Shown: positions 47,043 to 57,709 of the stretch, piece after piece | Position numbering within the stretch: position 1 is the stretch's first letter | How the letters are laid out: each line of letters starts with the position of its first letter | Assembly: GCA_022813625.1 (NCBI GenBank) | Contig: JAKLMB010000025.1 | Span: 62,001-126,000 of the forward strand | DNA length: 64,000 nucleotides | Source of the DNA: Aaosphaeria pasadenensis | Taxonomy: Eukaryota > Ascomycota > Dothideomycetes > Pleosporales | Direction: 5' to 3' | Position numbers and translations under genes: made by a program | The notes under the pieces: model-generated | Database searches by the model: none | What the model was told of the DNA's origin: nothing | Seen by the model: the letters and a program-made list of their open reading frames with translations, nothing else

Positions 47043-50000
47043 GTTATCGTCGTGTGTGGGTGTGCCAGGTGTGGGTGGTCGTCTACTTCATCTCATTGGT
47101 CAGACATTCTATACTTGTACTAGGTACAGGTACCTAGGGTCAGGTAGTCAGGGTATACCACTATGACGAGTTAGGTAGTTACTACTACCCTAATACTACT
47201 ACTACTACTTGTATTACTCTCGTCCTTCTTTCATCATTCCATTATTGTCCTCTATCATGACCACAGCACTTTAATATATCAACCGATATCCTACACCCAC
47301 AGGACAAGTCATGACATGACAGGACATCGTACATGTAGTGGTTGTGCGGTGCGCGGAATCAACTAGCAATGGCCAAACGCTGGACTCGTTGTCGACACCT
47401 GTCACTACGAGTACCACCTAGTACCTACCACCCACCCGTCACTAACAAAACACTTGTAACAGGCATCTTTACCCTACATGTACTCCGTACTTGTAATAAG
47501 TATACGGGTCCACGACTAGGCGAATGCCCACTCCACCTCTAAAACACGGCCCCTCCCCTTTCCTTTAACTACTTCATCTCACCTTTGCGCATTGTTCTGC
47601 TTTGCTGGCTGGCTGACTGACGATGCAATAGTGGTGTGTTGCATGCTGTATGGTGCTCTTTCTCCTGCGCCGTACGTTTGCGTCAATAATCAGCCAGCCA
47701 TTAAGGAACGGGTAGGCTCAACACCAAGTATCTTGCCTTGTATAGCCCTTTTCAGGGTTACATGCCTACACAGTAGGACTAATGGATCATCATCATTGAA
47801 CGGACGCCTCGCACGATAGACACCGGTACCTACCTAGGGATATTTCCAATACTCCGACTATTATAGTCGACGATCGCATTCTCTATTGTATTTTTCCCTC
47901 TCTTCCCCCTTCGCTCGGAACATTTGCGTCATTCGGCGGGTTCCCACTCCTGTCCATCAGTTACGAGTATTTTTGCAACGTATCATCGGGGCGGCCGCTC
48001 TAGTTAGTTGTCTCATGCAACCGACTAACTACAAGTACAAGTACGAGTATTCGTATTGGCGAGCAAGACCTCGCCAACATGGAGAAAAGGGTCCTCCTAG
48101 TCTAGTGTCCCAGTGTCCCAGCGGAAAAGAGGCCAGCGAAAGCCCAACCCGTCGCCTAGCATCCGTTCTCCGCAGATCCGCTGTTACAGATGTCGCACCA
48201 TGAGATCATATTTGCTGCCTCGGTCCAATCGCCGTCCACCTTGCTCCGAAATGCTGCCATAATTACCCTCTGCCTCTCTCTCAATCCAGTCCTGTTGATC
48301 CCAATTCGGACATGACAATTGTCCCCGTTTGGGGAAGGATTGGGAAACATTTCGAGAGATCGCAATAAATGAGGTCGACTGCCTGTGACATGATCTCTGG
48401 GATTGAACTGTCGTGTGCCGTGTGGCGCCAAGCTACTCAAACCCCCTGCAGCCTTACCTACTGTGTTGGTGTAGTATGTACTGGTACAACCCCCGATAGC
48501 ACTGTATCTATGTACAAGTATGTACTGTGCCTTCAGCTACTAATTAACGTCTGCCAAGTATGTTTGCACTGACCATTGTACGCCGCCTACGCCTATGAGA
48601 TACTATTACTCTTGGATACTATTCTAATACCTCGACTACAATCACACCAAACCACATACGAGATACAAGCTTAGTCCAGTACTACGCTGGTCTCTCCAAT
48701 AGTTACCTCGTAGTCGTACCTTGGTTACAAGCACACACTACTCCTAGGCACGCACGCACGTCCGCACCGCATGCACACCGATCCATCTATATTTACTCGG
48801 TCGGCCTCCTCCACAAACAGTCACACAGTACGGTCCTCGTAACTACAACCTGGAAAAAAAAACCTTCGTTGCCATGACATGACGCTGCAGATTCCATCCC
48901 CCTCCCCGGTACCCATCAATCGATCGCATCACGGGAATCGCATACAAGTATGTAGGGAATTCGAACCCTCTCATAGGAATTAAGCGTTACGTTGCTGGAA
49001 TGTCCTCACCTCACCTCGCCTAAACATCCCCCTCCCTCCCCCACTGTCCCCCTCCCCCCAGGCGGCACAACCGTTGCTGACTGCGTGCGTGCGTGCGTTC
49101 TGCAACTGCACGCTCCGCCTGAACGAACATGCCCATGCACCATGCGCAATATGTAATGCGCAATGCACCCCTCCGCCTTATTCTCGATTATCCCAGACAG
49201 ACAGTCGTGTGGTTTGATTGGTGGGATGGGAGGCTGCGACGGTGAGGATATGTGGGTAGGTAGGTGCTTGTTTGCCTGTTTGCGGGAGATGGGTGCGCTG
49301 TGCCTCCTCTCATCATACTCGTCTGTATAATGCAATCCTCCATTGACAGTGCAAGTGATCAGATAATTACCCCTCCACCAGCTATGGACGAGTACCAATC
49401 CCTTTCCCATTCCACCCAATCGTAGCGGGGACAGCGCTTCATCCACGTGGAAGGGGAAGGGAGATTAGCGATTTAAATACCACGCATCGCCCTCACAACG
49501 GTAGAGGAATCGATGGCTCATTTCCATTTTGTAACTTTTCTGGGCGTCAATGATTTTGTTATAGGTGCTCGTGTACGGCCGTTAATAGAGGATGATGATT
49601 CTGATGGTGATGGGAACGGCTAAGATATGATAATTCTAATTATGATGATTACGATGATGGGAATTCATGAAGAGCTCACATTGCTGCCTACGTATGTATC
49701 GAAAAAGCATAGCCTTACCGTACATCCCGAACGAACAGTATGGAACCTCCCATACCGGGCCGCGCCACAGTGTCATTCACAAATCAATCGATCGGTCGAT
49801 CGATCGATTCAATGGCCCATCGCCATACGGGGGAAAGGATGCTGCTCACACCCACTCGTGTGCAACTCACTCGCCTTCATTGTCGTATATGATGAATTGC
49901 ATGGTCTACGCGGCGGGTGCGTATTCTTATCGTATGTCACGTGGGTTTTGAGCTGCGAGGACGGAGAGGGACATAGGAAACGTATAGATTTGAATGAATT

Positions 50001-51705
50001 TGTTTTTCTGTGTATGGGACGGTGGTGTGGTTTGCGTGAGGGTATGCGGTTTGCCTTGATTAAATTGTCTTGTTGTACTTTGAATTTAAACTTCATTTTG
50101 ATTATCTAGATGTGAACATGAGAAGTTTAGAGATGGCGCGACGCATGGGAATTAAGGTTTAGAGTTTCACTCTGAATCATTCATACGACGAGGTACTATG
50201 TACGTTAGATTTCTTTTCTTTTCTTTTCTGGAAGGATTGATTTTGCGATTTTAGAAGGCGGGCTGGCCAGGTCGTCAGATGTAGGTATGCATTCTATCTC
50301 CGTTTGGTATTCCGTTTCTCAACTCACTATTACTGGTATCGATGTACTGTGTATGTACATATGTACTCTCAACATATAATCACATGACACATTCAACCCA
50401 ATCTCTCACACATCGGCTTAACTTCCCCTCCCCTCCCCGCATGCAAATGGAGTATATCGCACGAAACTGAATACAAGCTCTCCACCTCACTCGTACGGAG
50501 TGCTTACACCGTTCACCACCCAACCTGCACCCCATCCTCACCAGATCGCGCGCATGAAATCGTACGCACGAGCAAATACCTCTCCTCCGCGGGGAACGTC
50601 CTTCGAAAGTGACGTATACAATACATGTCACACAGATCAAATGATCATAAAGATAAACAGAATATCTATACATTTAACTACCGTGTATAATCTACTACGT
50701 ACCTAAGTACGCAAGTCGCGCCCCGCGCAGACTTCCCATTCCATCCCATTACATCCAAAAGAAAAGACGCAGAAGAAAAAGAAGAAAAAGCACAAAAGCA
50801 CATGACCTTGAGGGATATGCGTGACGGTCACAGTTGGGCTTGCATTGGGGTAGAGTGGGTGTGGTGGGAGTGGGGTCGTAGGGTTGGGCTGGGTGGATCG
50901 TTTTGTATGTATGGTTGAGGGTGGGTGGGTGAGATGGATTGTATCTTATGTATTGTAGGTACTTGTATGACATATGTATGGAGGGAGAAGATACATGGTA
51001 GATGATTTAGTGTGGAGGGGAAAGGAGGGGAAGGTTGAGAAGACGGACGGGTAGATAAAGTCGGATGCTGAGGCGAGATTGAGAGCTATGTGTAGAGTAT
51101 ATATTAGATATCTTAGCATATATATAATTCCAGGAAGAAGGACCTTGTGTTGATTGTGATCCTGTTCAGAACTCATTACAAGTAACTCATCATTCCTTAC
51201 ACAGTAATAATGGACTAGACACTCAGTAATGAACTTCCTAGTGTCAGTAGTTGGAGTGATTAGTAGAAGATGGAAGACGGGTGGGTTGGGCCCAGTCCAT
51301 TAGGAACTTCTATCTACCCGATGGGGGGAACGTGGGATTTCCTGCCTGGCCAATCAGAGGACGACGATGGGAGAGTCCGCGCAATAATCTCAACCGGTGG
51401 CAGCGAACGGGCGGCAGCTCCCATAGCCAACCCAGACATCATCACCTACACAGTACACTGACACAGTAACACTACTCAACACTCAACACTTGATATCCAT
51501 CATCAGATTGATGCAGATACTTGAATCCATTTGTTCCTACCTTAGCCCTTAGTGCTGTACCACCTATTAGTGTTGCCGCGCCACAGCTCACCTCATTACT
51601 TGTATAACACCGAATACCTACGGAGTATGTAGTTACCTCATACTGCGAGTGACTTAAGCGACACAGGCGTGATTCCAATTAATCGCCCCATCCGCCCCCT
51701 CCAGC

Positions 51706-51822
51706 CCGTCCCCCGTCCCCCGTCCCCCCCAGCTGCGTCCTAAGCTGCGCCGAGGAACACTGGACTGGCTTCTCGACCTGCCTTTCCCTGCCCTGCCCTA
51801 CCCTGCCTTGCCTTGCTTTGCG
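51706..51822 (+). repeat. Pyrimidine-rich pentamer/hexamer tract
   Basis: GTCCCCC units (51706-51730) and then CCTGC, CCTAC and CCTTG pentamers (51786-51822), just upstream of the 52356 gene's probable C/T-rich leader. Confidence 0.7.
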
Positions 51823-52355
51823 GCCTTTGCCCACTCCGTAGCTACTTACTGACTTGCTCGCTCCTTTCCACCTCTACTTCCTGTCCACCACTAATTACCA
51901 CCACCTCCACCCCCAACCACCTCCCTTCCTACCAACTTCAACTCCGCACTTCACGATCCTTTCGACTCTACCACCCACAACCGAACCCTCAGTCTCCATC
52001 TCCATCTTATACCATTCCATCCACTCTCTACCGACCGCGAATAAATCCACCCTGACATCATCGCCTTCCTCCTATCGAACACCTGTTCTCACTTCCGCGA
52101 CCGGCTTGGCGCACCACCCACTCGGATTCAAGGCTACCTGCGTCACCACTCCTGTCCAATTCCACGGCAAGCAGCATCCTCTCTCCCGAAAGACGACACA
52201 CAATCGAGTCAAACACATCCCCAGTGCATGAAGCGACCTTTTGCGATCCCGAACTAGGGGCATGGCGGCCTAGGAATACTTCCCGATCACGACCTGAGCT
52301 GTGCGACAAGCATAGGACGCTCGTTGCACGAGAGAAAGAGCGAGACGTAGACTAG

Positions 52356-55300
52356 TTGGAGTGCAGCTCGAGCATCATGGAGCTCGAGAACCATCCCCAC
52401 ACCATGGCCGAACCACCGTCGGAACCCTATGCCGCTGCGCTCGACTCTTCCTTCCAGGCGTCTCCGAACTTGCGATCGCACAAGCTTCTACCTCGAAATA
52501 GAGCCGAAATCCCCTCTCCAACACCCACCGGACCTCCGCGCAAAGACTCTTCGCAAGGAGACGAGGACGATTCCATGTCCGAGGCAAGTAGTGCTACCTC
52601 TCTGCCGTCGATTTCCACCGCCAAAGGGGCAGAGAACGGCTTACCTCCCACGCCACCCTCGAATTCCCTCGATGGAGAAGCCCCCGTCCCTCTCAGTCCT
52701 CCTCCGCACGCCGACAGCGTGGTCTCGTCATTACTATCGAAGAAATCTTCTCTCAGCACGCCCGTGAATAATCGAAGCCCTCCCACTCCCGACCCCAGCC
52801 CCCCTCGAACCACTGAATCCATGAAGACCCCCGACACTTCCACGCGCCCGGAACGACCTCCAATGCTGGCTTATCCATCTTCCCGCGCTGAATCCTTCAT
52901 GACCGCAAAGGAAGAGCTAAACTCGTCCGATATAGACAGTGGGCTGAGTACGCCGCTGGGAGATAGATTAAGCATGGTGGCTGAAGAGCGCGGTCTTGGG
53001 CTTGCCTTCGAACGCGATGATGGTGATGTCACTCCGACCGCAGAGATACAGGACCCGTTCGAGACGCCGAATGAGATCGGACCCACGGGCGAGGAGAACA
53101 AGGATCCCTTGAGTGTGGAGGAGATACCCGATCGGGAATGGGATACGAATCTAATGAGAAACGTCACCATTCGCAGAAAACGTCGAGACTCGAAACCTTC
53201 TCCACAGAAGAAGGCGGATCCCATCGACACGGAAATGCCAGAATCTCCATCCAAGCGGGCGTCCTGCAGGCGGACGTCGAGCCTGCGCGAGCGCGTGCAA
53301 GCAAGCAAGGGCAGCCCGCGAACGCCATCTGTCGAAAATTTTGCGCGCTCAATTGGCTGGCCGACAGACGCTAGCAACGCGCCTGACGACCAAAAGCGCG
53401 ATGTGGATACCAAACGGCTGTCAGTGTCGTCCACAACCTCAGCAGTCGTCGAAGCCATGGTCATCGTGACACCGCCCAGAAGGAGACAGACGCTGCGCCA
53501 TTCCGGCAAGAACTTGGCCTATAGGCCGGTCTACGAGAGGGACGAACCGTCGGGGGATCTTACTCAGTCGAATCGAAACTCGATGGTTTCCGAGGACACC
53601 CACCGGCTGGTGCACAAGCGTGCTACTGTCCAGAGAATCAGCACGCCTGCATCCTCGCTCCGCCACGCCAGCACGCCAATTTCCTTCCGTCGGAACACGC
53701 CCATAGATAGTTCGGCATTCACTCTGGCGCATCAAGAATCGGTGCGGAGGGTGTTGCAGCCAGCAGCCGACATCATGAGTCGATCGAACTCGGTGACTAG
53801 GAACCACCCACTGGAGAAAAGCTTTCATAAACGCATCTCCTCTGCGCCCGAGACCACGAGGAGAATGGCAGCATCTCCCGGTCCGCGAGCGTTTGTAGAA
53901 TTGTCAGCACCTGAGAGCCCCACGAGAGATCGCAGTATGGTGCAGCCCCCGCGAGTCCGGCGAACGTCTCCGGCCATCAGGACTCCAGGACCGATCGATG
54001 CTTCTCCTGCGTCGCCAACGGCCGAGAGGAGGCTTCCAAAATCGGCTCAGTATTCTCCGAGTTACGACAAGTCGCTTCCCGAGCTCCCAGCCGAGTCCGC
54101 TTCAAAGGCGAAAGAGGAGGTCCAACCAGCACCTGCGCCAGTGGTTGAGACTGACAGGACTCCCGTCACATTCCATGATGCAGTATCTGAGCAGCCTGCA
54201 GAAACCGATGACACCCCCCGGGAGCGTCCAACGCAACGGCGAGGTTCGTCTGCGGAGAGAACACCAACAGTCCGACGAGGATCTCTGTCGACGCGGGGGC
54301 GATCTGAAGAACGAAGACGCAGCACCCATAGCCAGGATCGAAGATCTAACTCTGGCGATACCCTCCTTCATCCCAGCATGGACCGCATCCCCACGGAAGA
54401 ACTTCCACGCCACAGCTCGGAATGGAACCACGAGCATAGGCGGGTCAGTTTCGATAGGTCGACATCACGTGCGAGCGATGAGCATGCCATGGCGCGACAT
54501 TTGTTCGCGCAGACCACTCCATTCTCGCAAATTTCGGATACACCCATCGAAGTCAGCGAAGCGACTGCAGTCAGTATCTTCCCGCACAACAACCATTCCC
54601 TACTGGTCGTACAGCAACCGGCACGCTCGAGTCTGATGCCTGGCGAGGAAGACATACCCTACGATACTAGAGTGCCGACTTCGGATCCGAAGGCTTCTGA
54701 GGAAGCGTCTTCTGCACTCATGCTTCGCGGAAACAGCCAGGACGCAGCGATACCCGACCAACCGACTGTAACCGTAGAACCTTCTACTCCTCCGATGAAG
54801 ATCAGCCTCCCTAGCCATGTCGACTCGCCGCTCAAGAATCCGAGGGCCGCACCTGTCCCACCACAGATCAACTTCATTCCTCCAACTCCTTTGGACGAGG
54901 TCGAGGCCCTGCAGTTGCAGCCAGCGTCATTACAGCCAGCGCCACCTGGCCCTCCCAAGCGCTCTGATTCCCACCCCCAGCGCCGTCTATCACTGAAAGA
55001 GCGCGCCCGCCGCTACTCAGATAACTTCATCTCGCCGCTCCTCGCGAGAGCTTCCAGCACCCGGGGACGCTACGTCAGCGATCCGCACACCCACCAGAAC
55101 CCGCGCGTGCCGACTGTGAACGATATGGACGGCGCTCTCCATCCCTTCTGGCGACCCCGTGGCTTCTGGGACGACTTCGACGAAAGCGAGTCTGAAAGTG
55201 ACGACGACATCCTCCCTCGAGGCGGCGACACCAGCGACGTTGAAGATGAGCCGGAGCCGCAACCACCCAAGAAAGGAGCCGTCCTAAAGCGAAGATTGAC

Positions 55301-55754
55301 GAACGGCCTGAAAGGACCAGGAGGCTTCCTCATCGGTAATTCCCTCGGCGTAGAGCGCCACGGCTCCAATAGACGCCGCCCACGCATCGACCTCCCAACC
55401 CGTCGCTTCTCCAACAAGACCCCCAAAGTCCTCATCCAAGCACCCACCCTCCCATCAGAACCACGCTCGCGCTCCCCGCCATCCCATCCCAACCGCGTAG
55501 AGAAGCGCATATCACGAACTAGCCCACGCAACTCGTCCACGAGCAGCCTCGACCGACCCCGCCGCACGAGCCGCCGCGACGCCTGGCGCGACGGCAAGCG
55601 CATCCCCGGCGTCCCGCGCCTCCAAGTCCAATACATCGGCTTCAGCGGCGTCAAGGACCGCATTCGCGAGCGGCGCGCTGAGAAACGTAGGGATGAGCTT
55701 CGTCGCAGCATCGGGACGAGGTACTACGTTGAAGGCGGCACGAACGTGGCGTAG
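52356..55754 (+). CDS. Large disordered fungal protein of unknown function, 1132 aa
   Basis: Single uninterrupted frame of 1132 aa, unusual among the intron-bearing neighbours. Start MECSSSIMELENHPHTMAEP contains three in-frame Met codons (52356, 52377, 52404). The protein is rich in Ser, Pro, Arg and Thr throughout, with many SP/TP phospho-site motifs (for example PPTPPSN, TPDPSPPR, ESPTRD) and basic patches. More ordered islands occur near the C-terminus: ALHPFWRPRGFWDDFDE, an acidic run, GPGGFLIGNSLGVERHG, and a final basic helix (KDRIRERRAEKRRDELRR). No membrane or catalytic motif. The pattern fits a nuclear or cytoskeletal scaffold regulated by proline-directed kinases, but I do not recognise the family. 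Confidence 0.8.
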   Translation: MECSSSIMELENHPHTMAEPPSEPYAAALDSSFQASPNLRSHKLLPRNRAEIPSPTPTGPPRKDSSQGDEDDSMSEASSATSLPSISTAKGAENGLPPTPPSNSLDGEAPVPLSPPPHADSVVSSLLSKKSSLSTPVNNRSPPTPDPSPPRTTESMKTPDTSTRPERPPMLAYPSSRAESFMTAKEELNSSDIDSGLSTPLGDRLSMVAEERGLGLAFERDDGDVTPTAEIQDPFETPNEIGPTGEENKDPLSVEEIPDREWDTNLMRNVTIRRKRRDSKPSPQKKADPIDTEMPESPSKRASCRRTSSLRERVQASKGSPRTPSVENFARSIGWPTDASNAPDDQKRDVDTKRLSVSSTTSAVVEAMVIVTPPRRRQTLRHSGKNLAYRPVYERDEPSGDLTQSNRNSMVSEDTHRLVHKRATVQRISTPASSLRHASTPISFRRNTPIDSSAFTLAHQESVRRVLQPAADIMSRSNSVTRNHPLEKSFHKRISSAPETTRRMAASPGPRAFVELSAPESPTRDRSMVQPPRVRRTSPAIRTPGPIDASPASPTAERRLPKSAQYSPSYDKSLPELPAESASKAKEEVQPAPAPVVETDRTPVTFHDAVSEQPAETDDTPRERPTQRRGSSAERTPTVRRGSLSTRGRSEERRRSTHSQDRRSNSGDTLLHPSMDRIPTEELPRHSSEWNHEHRRVSFDRSTSRASDEHAMARHLFAQTTPFSQISDTPIEVSEATAVSIFPHNNHSLLVVQQPARSSLMPGEEDIPYDTRVPTSDPKASEEASSALMLRGNSQDAAIPDQPTVTVEPSTPPMKISLPSHVDSPLKNPRAAPVPPQINFIPPTPLDEVEALQLQPASLQPAPPGPPKRSDSHPQRRLSLKERARRYSDNFISPLLARASSTRGRYVSDPHTHQNPRVPTVNDMDGALHPFWRPRGFWDDFDESESESDDDILPRGGDTSDVEDEPEPQPPKKGAVLKRRLTNGLKGPGGFLIGNSLGVERHGSNRRRPRIDLPTRRFSNKTPKVLIQAPTLPSEPRSRSPPSHPNRVEKRISRTSPRNSSTSSLDRPRRTSRRDAWRDGKRIPGVPRLQVQYIGFSGVKDRIRERRAEKRRDELRRSIGTRYYVEGGTNVA

Positions 55755-57709
55755 CGTGGAATCATGAATTCTTTCTTCTTTTTTCTTTTGAGGTTTCAGA
55801 GCACATACCCCCTTTTTGTCATCGTCTTTTTCTTCTCTGATTTCTTCTCAAACCATCAAATTCAAGCGAGCGACCTTAACGTTTTAAAAAATCCCATTTT
55901 CTTCTTCTCTCGAGACATTATCATGACCAGAATAGCAACCCGGCATTTCTGCTCTTTTCTTCCCCAGGCGCAACTTTTGACGACGATCAAGAATATTTAT
56001 CTAGGGGGAAATCTAATCTTCCACCTTTCTTTTTTTTTTTTTTAAAACACCGCTGCTCCTTCCTTCCATGTCTTCCAGACGCATACTTTTGTAAACCATA
56101 CAAGCGAACACACACACACACAAGCACACGTAAGGCGCGAAGCGAAGCCGGAGACCCCCGAAAAGGAGCGACCTCATTGCGATGTAACGAATAACGACAT
56201 GTTTTTTCTTCACCTTTTTTTTCTTTTACTCGGGGTATCTTGGACGGCCGGGTGGAGGGTAACGTTCCTCTCTTGACAAGTGGTACATGCGGTTTCAGCG
56301 CGCATCGTGGCCGGGCGTGGAGTGACGGCGGCAGAAGTGGGAAGTTGTAGGGGGTGTAGTAGAGCAAGGGGGGAAGAGAGTAGTGAGGGCTCTTTGTATA
56401 ATTATTGAATCAATCTCGTGGGATATGAATGACTGACGGTTTTCTTTGTCTGTCTGTGTGTGTGTGATTTAGATTGTGTGATTGCTGTTCCTGCCCAATT
56501 ACCCATCATCTCTCCGCCATGCAGTTGTCGAGGGATTGCATGGCATCTGTGATAAGCTGAAACGACTGCACTAATGAGGTCAAATTGCTTTTGAGCGAGA
56601 GGGGGGAAGGGAATGTTTATTTCTCTCTCTGTGAAATTTTTGAAATTTTTGATTGTATTTCGTTTGCATGTTTTTTGTACGTACGTCTTTGTACGTATGA
56701 AACAACCGCACCCCATCCTTACCCCTTATATAGATAGATGTGTACAGCAGCATCCGTTCAGCTAGGTGTGTGTATGCACGTTCATACGTCATAGATGGGA
56801 TAGTGATTTCCTGCACTGATGAAGCGGAATGTAGTGATATCTATTGGCAGGAGGAGTTGGAGTGACGCTTGGTTTTTTGGGCTGCTTTATATACTGGTTA
56901 GGGTTGTGCTTGTGGTGTGCCTGTTGTAAGGTGTCTGCGTATAAGAGTATGGAAATCGGATACGTTGATAGAGAGAGAGAGCGACATACTGTAGATGTAT
57001 GATTGAATGAGTGAAGGCTTCTGCTGTGAAGGACTTGTGATTCTTCACTGAGAGTGCTGATGGTGTTTGCTCGGCGTCAAACAGCAGAGAGAAAACGGCG
57101 CCAGACTACTGAAAACATACATTATTGTTAGTCATCAAAATCAGTATGGTTTGTAATGAAAGGTCTTGTTCGAAAAGGTTGGTTTAGAATATTTACCACC
57201 GGTATCATGCTGGTTTATAGGGTGGGATATCTAGCTGGGGAATTTATTTGAATTGAATCTAAGATTCTCCCCAGTGTATACATCTCTAAACATGACAGTT
57301 TTGTTCAATGCCTATTGGAATAACTATGAAGCCGTCATATGACAAAATTGATACTCTCTGTGTGAGCTAGTTGTTTGTTGATGCTCTTAGAAAATCTACA
57401 ACCTTCGTCAAACAGTGACTGATATACAACTACACACTGGTTTAATCGAACATGAAACCACCTTACATAGATCCAAAAGCTATATCATACTCCCTCCATT
57501 CTCTTGTAGTACGCGTCTGAGTCACATGTGCGAGCTGTCGCGTCTTTCTCTCACTTGGGCAGGAGCGCGCAATTCTTGGCAAACGCGTATGATTCTACAA
57601 CCACACTTTCAACCTCTCCATCTACCTTCTCCACCCTCTCCCCTCACTTCACCTTTCCTTACCCTTCCATCCATCGCGGACGACAATCAATCCCCATCTT
57701 GTCTCCGCC
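55755..57709. other. Intergenic region
   Basis: 2.0 kb. Begins with a T-rich stretch that is probably the 3' UTR of the 1132-aa gene. It holds a poly-T tract (56028-56042), a (CA)n run (56109-56120) and a GT run near 56453-56466. No supported gene. Confidence 0.45.

Larger units (their letters stand above)
46391..52355. other. 6 kb gene-free divergent interval
   Basis: The largest gap in the window, lying between the start codons of two large genes on opposite strands. No frame in it has coding character. It is packed with simple repeats (GTGA at 46887-46905, AGAGT at 46938-46990, TTGGGG at 47023-47042, GCGT at 49084-49099, GATC-rich at 49788-49808, TTTTC at 50213-50228, GTCCCCC at 51706-51730, CCTGC/CCTTG at 51786-51822). 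It also has recurrent TACGGAG/CTCCGTA motifs and AAGTAC phrases. Likely long regulatory regions and leader sequences; non-coding transcripts are possible. Confidence 0.5.

Noticed and set aside
49084..49808. GCGT and GATC-rich short repeats that might mark an origin or a recombination site
   Set aside because: They are ordinary microsatellites of a few units with no further structure around them.
57488..57507. TACTCCCTCC phrase resembling the start of plant Stowaway-type MITEs
   Set aside because: There is no matching inverted copy and no TA target duplication nearby; it is probably chance.
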